Below, in pieces: positions 1 through 6,592 of a stretch of 8,345 nt of DNA. Position 1 is the stretch's first letter, and each line of letters opens with the position of its first letter. The stretch lies in contig DAOVAN010000071.1 in the NCBI GenBank assembly GCA_030671005.1, positions 1 to 8,345 of the forward strand, written 5' to 3'. A program made the position numbers and the translations under genes. The stretch is from Caldifarciminota bacterium. Lineage in GTDB: Bacteria > Hydrothermota > Tepidihabitantia > SM23-42. Under the pieces are notes generated by a model. That model made no database searches. It was not told where the DNA came from and saw only the letters and a list, made by a program, of their open reading frames with translations.

Positions 1-762
1 TAGCTGGCGGGCAACATTCCACGGGCCTTTCCTGATCATTGTCATGCCAAAATGTGTGATGATTGCTACCTTAGGCTTAATGCCCGGGATAATCTCTGCA
101 CAATCATCAACCGATAAATGGTCGATCTCAGAAGGTTCCAGCTTAATAAGATTCATTATCACAACATCGGCCCGGTATGCCGGGATCAACTTCTCGAAGT
201 ATTTTGTATCGGTAATATAAGAAATCGTGTAACCTTCGTGCGATAACTTGAAGCCATATGTTTCCACACGGTGTTCATGTCGCAGCGGAAATGCAAATTG
301 CAGTCCGTCGATTCTGAAAGTATAATTCTCTTTGATGATTATCGTTTCGTCTAAGAAGTCCAGAAGATATTTAAAGATGACACCATCCTCACCAAAAGCG
401 TCTGCCGGAGCTAGTAGTATGCCATGTTTGTTAAAACCGCCCTTGGTGATAACATCGAGGTAGACATTAATGTCCGCGCTATGGTCGATATGTTTATGAG
501 TTAGAATAATCGCATCAATTTTCTCGGGAGCGAATTTGGGAAGATAAGTTAGCAGCCGGTAAAGTGACTCGGGCCCCGGGTCAACGAGAATATTCTTGCC
601 ACCGATGCGAAAAAGCAAACCCCCTGTTGCCCTCAGTTGTTTGGCGACAACATAACGTGCACCACCAGTACCGAGAAACACGATTTCATCATTGACGCAC
701 TGGGCATCTTTGTTTTTTACACGTGAAGTCTCAGGTTTTTTGATATGCTTTTTTTCAGACAC
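1..762 (-). CDS. MBL-fold metallo-hydrolase, 3' end beyond the left edge
   Basis: 254 codons are visible and the frame is still open at base 1. After a basic, probably disordered N-terminus (residues 1-25) comes FLGTGGAR (29-36), the usual first strand and turn of metallo-beta-lactamase-fold phosphodiesterases. THKHIDH (88-94) is the HxHxDH metal motif with H89, H91, D93 and H94. Further candidate ligands are H162/H164, D185 in YITDT, and H237 in ITHFG; H215 in DHLS fits the family pattern. This suggests a two-metal hydrolase of the RNase Z / cyclic-phosphate phosphodiesterase type, substrate unknown. The start is GTG at 762: a TAG lies two codons upstream in frame and no in-frame ATG precedes the MBL core. 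No Shine-Dalgarno is visible. It lies 53 bp downstream of mcsB on the same strand, so co-transcription is likely. A link to arginine phosphorylation is only a possibility from context. Confidence 0.85.
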   Translation of the reverse strand, partial: MSEKKHIKKPETSRVKNKDAQCVNDEIVFLGTGGARYVVAKQLRATGGLLFRIGGKNILVDPGPESLYRLLTYLPKFAPEKIDAIILTHKHIDHSADINVYLDVITKGGFNKHGILLAPADAFGEDGVIFKYLLDFLDETIIIKENYTFRIDGLQFAFPLRHEHRVETYGFKLSHEGYTISYITDTKYFEKLIPAYRADVVIMNLIKLEPSEIDHLSVDDCAEIIPGIKPKVAIITHFGMTMIRKGPWNVARQL

Positions 763-815
763 GGAGAGCTAGCGCGATAGACCAACAGCCTTTTGTATTG
801 TCTGCGAATGTAGTA

Positions 816-1877
816 CTATACTTTGTCACCGAGCCTTTTCCTGATATATTCGGCTCGTTTGATGTCTCGCTCTTGTTCCTCGAGCATTTCACCAGAATGG
901 AGCTGAATATTAGCGGGCCTCGAAACAACCATTATTTCATTCAGCGTATCAAGTGTGATATCCTTGATAATGCCGACCCCTACTCCAAATCTCAGAGCAG
1001 AGAGAAGATTCAATACCTCGCCACTACTGATTGTCCTAGCCGCCCTTAGAATCGCAAGGCTGCGGAAAATCTTGTCTTCAAATTCGTTGCGTGCTTTATT
1101 GAGGATAACATCGCGCGCCTTCTTCTCTATGTCGATGATCATATTGGAAAGCTTTGTTATCCTCTCCAGAAGGCTTTCCTCCTTGAAGCCAATGGTGTGC
1201 TGGTTCGATATTTGAAACAGACTCCCTCTTATCTCACTCCCCTCTCCATAGATTCCTCTAACGGCCATGCCGATCTGGAGTGCACCTTTCAGCACCTTTT
1301 CAACCTCGTTCGTGAACACTAATCCTGGTAGATGCATAAAGACCGAGGCTCTCATCCCCGTTCCGATATTCGTGGGACACGAACTCAGATAACCATAGTT
1401 TTCGTTAAATGCATAATCAACATTGTCACCGACGAATTCCTCGATGTTGAATACCTCGCTCGACAGGTTAACAAGATTCAAACCACATCCGATGCCCTGA
1501 AACCGTAGGTGATCTTCTTCGTTAATCATCACAGAAATATTCCCGCCTTTACTTATGAATACGCTCGCTGGCTTGCCTTTCTTGACAAATCCAGGTGAAA
1601 CGAGGTGGCATTCCAGGAGCGACTCTTTCTCCAGTGGTTTCATTGCTTGCAGATCGAGAAATTTCCCATCAACCTTTTTCTCGATCACCGAACGCACCAC
1701 GCTAATGAGATGTTCCGCATCGGTCGGTTTCATCTTGATGTCAAACGGGATTGCATCGAGATTGCGCGCCACCCTGATCCGTGATGAAACAACAATTTCT
1801 CTTTCCTCACCACATGGCAGGGTATCCTTCTTTGATGGAATGAGCCACCGTATATTATCAAGCATCTTCGATACCAT
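816..1877 (-). CDS. mcsB: Protein arginine kinase McsB
   Basis: McsB uses ATP to phosphorylate arginine side chains; in Bacillus phosphoarginine marks proteins for ClpCP degradation. The 353-residue length is normal. Visible signatures are SSRIRVARN (31-39), the NEED loop (119-122) followed by HLRFQ, SCPTNIGTG (166-174) with the conserved cysteine C167, and GEGSE (211-215) with the likely catalytic glutamates. Near the C-terminus RDIKRA (337-342) matches the RDxxRA motif of the allosteric phosphoarginine pocket, so the enzyme looks complete and regulated like the Bacillus one. The start is uncertain: ATG at 1877 has a GAAGGG only two bases upstream and overlaps mcsA by 20 bp, while ATG at 1865 (residue 5) overlaps by 8 bp and would put SSRIR at residue 27, close to family norm. 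The stop is TAG. The gene follows mcsA directly, the classical pairing with its activator. Confidence 0.97.
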   Translation of the reverse strand: MVSKMLDNIRWLIPSKKDTLPCGEEREIVVSSRIRVARNLDAIPFDIKMKPTDAEHLISVVRSVIEKKVDGKFLDLQAMKPLEKESLLECHLVSPGFVKKGKPASVFISKGGNISVMINEEDHLRFQGIGCGLNLVNLSSEVFNIEEFVGDNVDYAFNENYGYLSSCPTNIGTGMRASVFMHLPGLVFTNEVEKVLKGALQIGMAVRGIYGEGSEIRGSLFQISNQHTIGFKEESLLERITKLSNMIIDIEKKARDVILNKARNEFEDKIFRSLAILRAARTISSGEVLNLLSALRFGVGVGIIKDITLDTLNEIMVVSRPANIQLHSGEMLEEQERDIKRAEYIRKRLGDKV

Positions 1878-2331
1878 AACCCTTCAATTTGTCACGTATC
1901 TTGGCGGCATCCTCATATGCTTCTCTTTCTAGTGCTTTCTTTAGCTCTTCGCGCAGTTTGTACACTTCGAGTCCTTTTTTCGTACCGGGCGTCGATTTTC
2001 TTCCTACATGCCGGTCACTCTGGTGGATTTGTTTAATGAGACTCTTGATATGTTCGTCGAACGTCGCTACGCACTGACTACAACCGAATCGTCCAACACG
2101 TTTAAACTCCGCTAAAGACATATAGCAACGCGGGCATATCACCCTCTCATCCTGCGCGCTCTGCTGCTTGAGTAATTTGTGAAGTATCTCTACCGGTGAC
2201 AATTTCTTGGTCACAAGAAGACCACGCTTCGATGCGCACTCTTCGCAGAGATGAAGTTCTACGGTCTTGTCGGGCAATACCTCTTTGAAAAATATTGACG
2301 CTGGCTTATTTTTGCAATCATCACACAGCAT
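1858..2331 (-). CDS. mcsA: McsA-type zinc-finger/UVR protein, activator of McsB
   Basis: This 157-residue protein has four CxxC pairs: C3/C6, C29/C32, C66/C69 and C84/C87, the arrangement expected for the two zinc-binding modules of McsA. A UVR domain at about 123-150 (LREELKKALEREAYEDAAKIR) closes the protein. In Bacillus McsA binds McsB and stimulates its arginine kinase activity, and the UVR part resembles segments that contact ClpC or UvrA/B. The order N-terminal zinc fingers, linker, UVR and the immediate mcsB neighbour make the assignment firm. The start at 2331 is supported by GAAGG (plus 2336-2340) four bases upstream within a purine-rich run, and by an 11-bp overlap with the 3' end of lolD, which implies translational coupling. 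The stop is TGA. No ctsR repressor gene is present beside it, unlike the Firmicute operon. Confidence 0.95.
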   Translation of the reverse strand: MLCDDCKNKPASIFFKEVLPDKTVELHLCEECASKRGLLVTKKLSPVEILHKLLKQQSAQDERVICPRCYMSLAEFKRVGRFGCSQCVATFDEHIKSLIKQIHQSDRHVGRKSTPGTKKGLEVYKLREELKKALEREAYEDAAKIRDKLKGYGIEDA

Positions 2332-2998
2332 ATAACCTTCTTTCTTTCAGCTTATAAACATCCGTCCCAACCCGTGCAATATCCAGAGAATGACTCACCA
2401 GTACGACTGTCCGCCCATCGTCTTTTAGACCAACGAATACATCCAGTAGTTTATTTGTGTTTTCCTCATCAAGATTGCCCGTAGGTTCATCGGCAAACAA
2501 TATCAACGGATCATTGATCATGGCGCGGGCGATCGCCACGCGCTGGCGCTCACCGCCCGATATCTCATCCGGTAATCTATTCCTCTTGTCCCCGATATCG
2601 AATGTGTCCAACAGATCCTGCGCTTTCTGGTATGCCCGGGATGGCGAGCTTCCGTTCACCAATGCAGGCAACGCGACGTTCTCCAAGCAGGAGAATTCAG
2701 CAAGCAAATGATGAAACTGAAAGACAAACCCCATTTTCTGGTTTCGTGTCTCAGACAAGCAAGCATCGTCATGAGAAAATAGGTCAACCGAATCAAAAAC
2801 TACTTCGCCGCTGGTTGGCCTATCCAAACTTCCCAGTATGTTAAGTAGTGTTGATTTACCACTGCCTGAAGGTCCAGAAATGACTACGAAACTACCTTTA
2901 TTGACTCTCAAGTCAATGCCCTGCAACACATGAATTGTCTCATTCTCCAAGAAATATGTTTTGCCCAGGTTAGATACCTCAAGGATCATATCATTCAT
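2321..2998 (-). CDS. lolD: LolD-type ABC transporter ATPase (lipoprotein release)
   Basis: A 225-residue cytoplasmic ATPase of the LolD/MacB family, which powers extraction of lipoproteins from the inner membrane by its FtsX-fold partner. It has Walker A GPSGSGKST (42-50), the Q-loop in FVFQFHHLL (91-99, the FQFHHLLxEF signature typical of LolD), ISGGERQR (146-153), Walker B ILFADEP (166-172) followed by TGNLD, and the switch histidine H203 in VSH. All catalytic parts are intact. The ATG at 2998 overlaps the permease gene by 8 bp and has GAGG nine bases upstream; a second ATG at 2989 (residue 4) is possible. Its 3' end overlaps mcsA by 11 bp. The adjoining permease supports LolD over other MacB-like ATPases, but the family is hard to split by sequence alone. 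Confidence 0.93.
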   Translation of the reverse strand: MNDMILEVSNLGKTYFLENETIHVLQGIDLRVNKGSFVVISGPSGSGKSTLLNILGSLDRPTSGEVVFDSVDLFSHDDACLSETRNQKMGFVFQFHHLLAEFSCLENVALPALVNGSSPSRAYQKAQDLLDTFDIGDKRNRLPDEISGGERQRVAIARAMINDPLILFADEPTGNLDEENTNKLLDVFVGLKDDGRTVVLVSHSLDIARVGTDVYKLKERRLYAV

Positions 2999-4187
2999 TG
3001 CGTAAGGCCTCGACAGTTGTTAGTTGCGTTGCTCTCCTGGCCGGATAGATCGTCGCGAGAAAGCTTATCAATATCGCCGCAACTGCAGTCACAATGAAAT
3101 CATTCAGTTCCATCTCCACGGGTAATGTTTCAATGAAATATATATCGCCAGGCAGTGTCACTTGATATGTGTCTAGTAACAAACACGCAGCAAAAGCAAA
3201 CACAAGGCCCAAAACCGTGCCGATTATGCCTATAATACTTCCATGATAAATAAACATACGCATTATCTTGGGCTTGGTGAATCCGTATGAACGCATAATA
3301 CCAATCTCTTTCGTCTTCTTCTTAACCATGTTGATGAGAGTTCCGATGATGTTGAAGCCGGCGACGATTATGATCAAAACCAGCACAATAAAGGTTATGA
3401 TCTTCTCCATCTTGAGAGCCGCAAATACTGACCGGTTCGATTCAATCCAATTCTGTGCCCGGTATGGGTAAGCAAGGTCATCCTCAATCATGTTGGCATA
3501 ATGCGGCGCCCTGTAAATATCATCAACCTTTACCTCGATGCCACTCACACTCTCCCCCATTTCAAATAGCGATTGGACATCTTCTATATCCATATAAACC
3601 AACGTAGCGTTATAGTCGAAATATCCCAAATCAAAAATACCGCGCAGCACGACCTTCTTTGCCCTTGGTAGCAAACCCAGTTGCCCTCCGAAGGGCAAGG
3701 CGATTACCAGTGAATCACCCACACTGATACCTAAGCTATGCGCAAGTTCGATACCGATCACACATCCACCATCTAGTTCAAAGATCCCGCTAATCATCTT
3801 CTTCCCTATGTCGGTGATGTTCTTTTCCAGTTTGTCGTCGACCCCCTTTATAATGACACCATCAAGCTGCCTCCTGAATTTTATCACTGACTTCTGATAT
3901 ACAAAGGGCGCCGCGGCTTCAATGAAATTATAAGGCTCCAGTTTCTGCATGATGTTTTGATAATTGTGAATCGGTTCGTTGAAATATTTGCGCACGATGA
4001 TGTGCGGCGTACCACCAAGAATTCTCCTACGCAACTCATTTTGGAACCCGTTCATCATCGAAAGAGTTATCAAGAGTGCAGCCACCCCGATGAATACACC
4101 ACCGATTGCAATCACAGTTGATAGAGAGAGGAATTTTCTATGGCGTGAAAGCATGTAGCGGCGGGCGATGAAGAATTCGATGTTCAT
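2991..4187 (-). CDS. lolC: LolC/LolE-family lipoprotein-releasing permease
   Basis: A 398-residue inner-membrane protein with the MacB/FtsX layout: N-terminal helix (about 23-44), a large periplasmic domain (about 46-260), then three helices (about 262-286, 314-338, 362-382). Recognisable landmarks are ARRYMLSRHRKF near the start, LSMMNGFQNELR after helix 1 (compare the MNGF of E. coli LolC/E), KKKTKEIGIMRSYG after helix 2 (cytoplasmic coupling region), and the C-terminal YPARRATQLTTVEALR. Length and architecture fit LolC/LolE rather than four-helix antibiotic exporters with longer loops. Only one permease gene is present, so a homodimeric LolC-like (sometimes called LolF-type) complex with the adjacent LolD is likely, as in many non-gammaproteobacteria. 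No clear Shine-Dalgarno precedes the ATG at 4187; the 64 bases upstream hold a short degenerate repeat. Confidence 0.92.
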   Translation of the reverse strand: MNIEFFIARRYMLSRHRKFLSLSTVIAIGGVFIGVAALLITLSMMNGFQNELRRRILGGTPHIIVRKYFNEPIHNYQNIMQKLEPYNFIEAAAPFVYQKSVIKFRRQLDGVIIKGVDDKLEKNITDIGKKMISGIFELDGGCVIGIELAHSLGISVGDSLVIALPFGGQLGLLPRAKKVVLRGIFDLGYFDYNATLVYMDIEDVQSLFEMGESVSGIEVKVDDIYRAPHYANMIEDDLAYPYRAQNWIESNRSVFAALKMEKIITFIVLVLIIIVAGFNIIGTLINMVKKKTKEIGIMRSYGFTKPKIMRMFIYHGSIIGIIGTVLGLVFAFAACLLLDTYQVTLPGDIYFIETLPVEMELNDFIVTAVAAILISFLATIYPARRATQLTTVEALRNE

Positions 4188-4200
4188 ATTCTTAAAGGGG

Positions 4201-4258
4201 GATAAAAGGCAGAAAAGGGCAGGAAAGGGCTACTAAGGCGATTAAAGGCTATCAAGGG
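4201..4258. repeat. Degenerate ~10-bp tandem repeat between lolC and lysS
   Basis: On the plus strand the units end in GGC or GGG at 4210, 4220, 4230, 4239, 4249 and 4258, a spacing of 9-10 bases, each preceded by an A-rich tract (for example AGAAAAGGGC, AGGAAAGGGC). It fills the lysS-lolC spacer and reaches into the last codons and TGA of lysS. In the mRNA sense it is a pyrimidine-rich tract just upstream of the permease start. It has no palindrome and no U-run that would make it an intrinsic terminator. It may be a slippage-prone microsatellite or a spacer; its role is unknown. Confidence 0.6.
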
Positions 4259-5691
4259 TTTTCCTTGGATTCTTTACGCAATTGCGGAAATAGGATGACG
4301 TCGCGGATTGAGGGCTGATTAAGCAGCACCATACACAACCGGTCAATGCCAATACCTATTCCTCCAGTCGGCGGCATCCCGTGCTCCAGAGCCTGTATGA
4401 AATCCTCGTCTATTTCACGAATACCTTCTTCCTTGTGGGCGATTTGGCTTTCGAAACGCTTGCGTTGTTCAACCGGGTCATTCAATTCAGAGAAGGCATT
4501 GGCGATCTCCACTCCGAACATGATGAATTCGAATCTCTCGACCAAGCGGTCATCATCTCGATGCGTCTTGGCAAGTGGAGAAATCACTTTCGGGTAATCA
4601 ATGACAAATGTCGGTTCAATGAGATTCTTTTGTACGAGTTCACTGAAGAGCTTATCGATCTTCGACCCATGAGCGAGTTTTTTGTAGTCGATACCGTTTT
4701 GCTCGCAGTGTTCATCGATTTCACTCTCTCTAGCGGACAGAACGTCGAGACCGAGCTTCTCGTTTAGACTATCGACATATTTTACCCGTTTGAACGGACG
4801 ATTGAACTCGATCTCCCTATCAACGAACTCAATCTTCTTTGCATCGCCTGATTCTGCCAACAGATACTCAACCATCTGCTCGACCAAATCCATGATTCCG
4901 TTATAGTCTGTGTAGGCCTGATATAATTCAAGCATCGTAAATTCCGGATTATGCATACGGTCTACGCCCTCATTTCGAAAGTCCCGGCACACCTCATACA
5001 CCTTTTCATAACCTCCGACAATCAGCCTCTTCAGATACAACTCATCCGCGATTCTCAAAAACATGTCCTGCTCAAGTGCATTGTAGTATGTCTTGAAAGG
5101 ATATGCGGCAGCGCCACCGTATATTGCCTGCAGCACCGGAGTCTCAACTTCAATAAAGCCCTGCCCATCCAAAAACTGGCGCATTAAATTTATGAGTCTT
5201 GTTCTCTTTCTGAATATCTCACGAACTTCGGTATTGGCGATCAAGTCAAGATATCTCTTGCGATACCGCATTTCAATGTCGCGCAAGCCATGCCATTTCT
5301 CTGGTAAAGGACGAAGGGATTTCGATAACAGAACGTAGTCATCCACGAGTACCGTGATCTCGCCAGTCTTCGTTTTAAAAACCACACCCCCAATACCCAT
5401 GAAATCGCCGACATCGTAGTACTGGAAAAGGTCAAACCTTTCTCCGAGCTTATCCTTTCTGAGATACACCTGCATGCGGTCAGACTCGTCAGTCAGTGTT
5501 GCGAAAAGCGTTTTACCATGGCCACGCACAGTAATTACACGACCGCATGTGTTGATTCTCTCCTCGGTCTGGCTCAACGCCTCAAAATTTTCCTTTATTT
5601 GTCTAAATGTATGTGTACGGTCAAATGTGTATGGATACGGGTTGACACCCAATTCTCTCAATTTTTCAAGTTTTCTCAAGCGCTCTTCCAT
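4252..5691 (-). CDS. lysS: Lysyl-tRNA synthetase, class II
   Basis: It charges tRNA-Lys with lysine. Taking ATG 5691, the protein is 479 residues, normal for the bacterial class II enzyme. It opens with the typical EERLRKLEKLRELGVNPYPY, followed by an OB-fold anticodon-binding domain (about residues 45-130). The catalytic domain shows motif 1 ending in GFIEVETPVL (178-187), the GGAAAYPF substrate loop (192-199), motif 2 in EVCRDFRNEG (233-242) and HNPEFTMLELY (247-257), and motif 3 in GGIGIGIDRL (443-452), ending with SIRDVILFPQLR. An ATG five codons upstream (5706) is in frame, but it lies within the spacer and -10 region of a good promoter whose predicted start site falls at or next to the 5691 ATG, so 5691 is preferred. 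This is the first gene of the minus-strand run. The stop is TGA. Confidence 0.97.
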   Translation of the reverse strand: MEERLRKLEKLRELGVNPYPYTFDRTHTFRQIKENFEALSQTEERINTCGRVITVRGHGKTLFATLTDESDRMQVYLRKDKLGERFDLFQYYDVGDFMGIGGVVFKTKTGEITVLVDDYVLLSKSLRPLPEKWHGLRDIEMRYRKRYLDLIANTEVREIFRKRTRLINLMRQFLDGQGFIEVETPVLQAIYGGAAAYPFKTYYNALEQDMFLRIADELYLKRLIVGGYEKVYEVCRDFRNEGVDRMHNPEFTMLELYQAYTDYNGIMDLVEQMVEYLLAESGDAKKIEFVDREIEFNRPFKRVKYVDSLNEKLGLDVLSARESEIDEHCEQNGIDYKKLAHGSKIDKLFSELVQKNLIEPTFVIDYPKVISPLAKTHRDDDRLVERFEFIMFGVEIANAFSELNDPVEQRKRFESQIAHKEEGIREIDEDFIQALEHGMPPTGGIGIGIDRLCMVLLNQPSIRDVILFPQLRKESKENP

Positions 5692-5697
5692 CGCACA

Positions 5698-5725
5698 ATG
5701 ATACATTAAATCAAAAGAAAGTCAA
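5698..5725 (-). promoter_or_regulatory. Sigma70-like promoter of lysS, predicted leaderless
   Basis: On the minus strand TTGACT (5720-5725), a 16-bp spacer and TATCAT (5698-5703) match the housekeeping promoter consensus closely. Only six bases (5692-5697) separate the -10 box from the ATG at 5691, so transcription should begin at or next to the A of the start codon. No Shine-Dalgarno is present, in keeping with a leaderless message. This site decides between the two possible lysS starts. Confidence 0.65.
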
Positions 5726-5829
5726 GCAGGTATGCTTTTTTACTCTTTTAATATACCAGATGCCCGCACGTTGGAAATCTTGGTTCGAAATCCAGACAGA
5801 TTGATTTGTGCAAAGTTGAAGGTTTGCCC

Positions 5830-5851
5830 TACATAACGTTTTCATTATGTA
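5830..5851. promoter_or_regulatory. Candidate operator: 7-bp dyad with 8-bp spacer
   Basis: TACATAA (5830-5836), eight bases, then TTATGTA (5845-5851) form a perfect inverted repeat of 22 bp overall. It ends 12 bp before the -35 box of the rightward promoter in the divergent intergenic region. The size and spacing suit a dimeric DNA-binding protein; being upstream of -35, it could be an activator site. Autoregulation by the downstream winged-helix protein is a possibility only. A weak RNA hairpin is less likely since it lies upstream of the promoter. Confidence 0.4.
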
Positions 5852-5863
5852 ACCACACATGTA

Positions 5864-5891
5864 TTGACGCGCTACCCAGTATTGATACAAT
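5864..5891 (+). promoter_or_regulatory. Sigma70-like promoter of the winged-helix gene, predicted leaderless
   Basis: TTGACG (5864-5869), a 16-bp spacer and TACAAT (5886-5891) face rightward. The ATG at 5897 follows the -10 box after only five bases, so the transcript should begin at or just beside the start codon. This mirrors the lysS promoter on the other side of the same intergenic region. A TTG in the same frame at 5864 is the -35 box itself and is therefore a poor start codon candidate. Confidence 0.62.
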
Positions 5892-5896
5892 TCCCC

Positions 5897-6466
5897 ATGA
5901 GCAATATCCAGATACGTCGAAAAATACTCGAGACACTATACGAGCGTTTTAAAGAACACCCCTACAACCGTGTAGCCGCGAAGGAATTCAAGGAGATATT
6001 GAGTGTCAACCTCAAGGAATTGCATTTTAACATCATCTACCTTGAAGAGAAAGGCTACGTTGAGTTGCAAAAACCTCTCGAAGGCAGTCTTTTTGTCGGT
6101 GCACGAATCACACCAAAGGGTATCGATCTAGTCGAAGATGAGTACCAAATGAGTGTATTCTTCCATGAAGAGTCAGCAACGCCGCTCATCCCGTGTGATA
6201 TCTTTGAGAAGTTCGACTCCTTAATCAAGGAAACAGAGGGGTCAGATAAACCGAGCGCTGACTCAAAGGAGCTCATCATCGAAGAACTGAAAGAAATCCA
6301 GAATGAGCTCAAGAAAACTGAACCAAGCTATTCCGCAATAAAGGGTTTTACAGAAAGATTAAGAGAACGTAACTTTGAAGTTTGGAAGAAATTGATGGCC
6401 ATAATCAAAGACCCAGCAGTCGCAAGGGTCCTCAATACCGCGGCCAAAAAAGAGTTAGGCATCTAA
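5897..6466 (+). CDS. Hypothetical winged-helix protein with helical C-terminus
   Basis: The only plus-strand gene here; 189 residues from the ATG. The N-terminal 80 residues look like a winged helix: helix 1 RRKILETLYERF (7-18), helices across 27-51 ending in LHFNIIYLEEKGYVE, a wing strand pair around 54-70, then ARITPKGIDLVED. The pattern 'YLEEKGYVE ... ITPKGIDLVE' is common in small bacterial and archaeal winged-helix proteins. The linker (90-125) is acidic and polar, and the C-terminal part (125-189) is charged amphipathic helix, possibly coiled coil (ELIIEELKEIQNELKK). There is no membrane segment or enzyme motif. A DNA-binding regulator is a reasonable inference; the target is unknown. 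The start is chosen over an in-frame TTG at 5864 because a promoter -10 box sits just before the ATG. It is transcribed divergently from lysS and convergently with the lipoprotein gene. Confidence 0.8.
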   Translation: MSNIQIRRKILETLYERFKEHPYNRVAAKEFKEILSVNLKELHFNIIYLEEKGYVELQKPLEGSLFVGARITPKGIDLVEDEYQMSVFFHEESATPLIPCDIFEKFDSLIKETEGSDKPSADSKELIIEELKEIQNELKKTEPSYSAIKGFTERLRERNFEVWKKLMAIIKDPAVARVLNTAAKKELGI

Positions 6467-6592
6467 ACCTTCCATGTCCCCGTAGAGTCGTAGATCGTAC
6501 GAGGTGGCAATCTCATGGTTGGTTGTGCCGTAAACCTTTGGCAGATTAAAAAGGATATACATCTAAGCCGACTTATGCTTTGGGCGGTTAAC
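6455..6592 (-). pseudogene. Possible decayed 3' part of the lipoprotein gene
   Basis: Reading on in the same frame past the TAG at 6593-6595 gives nine codons, a second TAG (6563-6565), then 35 open codons ending in TAA at 6455-6457. The last stretch contains KVYGTTNHEI and YDLRLYGDMEG. DLRLY resembles the segment that often follows a ZU5-like beta domain in surface proteins. I therefore suspect that the lipoprotein was once longer and was cut by nonsense changes. The evidence is composition and position only, and chance is not excluded. The 3' end overlaps the convergent winged-helix gene by 12 bp. No clear intrinsic terminator is visible in this convergent gap. Confidence 0.3.

Noticed and set aside
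1555..1932. Open frame antisense to mcsB and mcsA, and similar antisense frames over lolD, lysS and the transposase.
   Set aside because: They lie opposite well-supported conserved genes, have no domain pattern or ribosome site, and are rich in residues typical of antisense translation.
4201..4258. Short array considered as a CRISPR or intrinsic terminator.
   Set aside because: Units are about 10 bp without unique spacers, and there is no GC-rich hairpin with a U-run on either strand.
5692..5706. Longer lysS start at 5706 adding MYHCA.
   Set aside because: That ATG lies inside the promoter (-10 box and spacer) and would be upstream of the predicted transcription start; the family N-terminus fits the 5691 ATG.
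5780..5795. TTGGTTCGAAATCCAG resembles a tRNA T-arm.
   Set aside because: No acceptor, D-arm or anticodon arm can be built around it on the plus strand, and the stem pairing is imperfect; most likely chance.
6467..6592. Searched the convergent gap for an intrinsic terminator.
   Set aside because: No stem-loop followed by a T-run could be seen on either strand.
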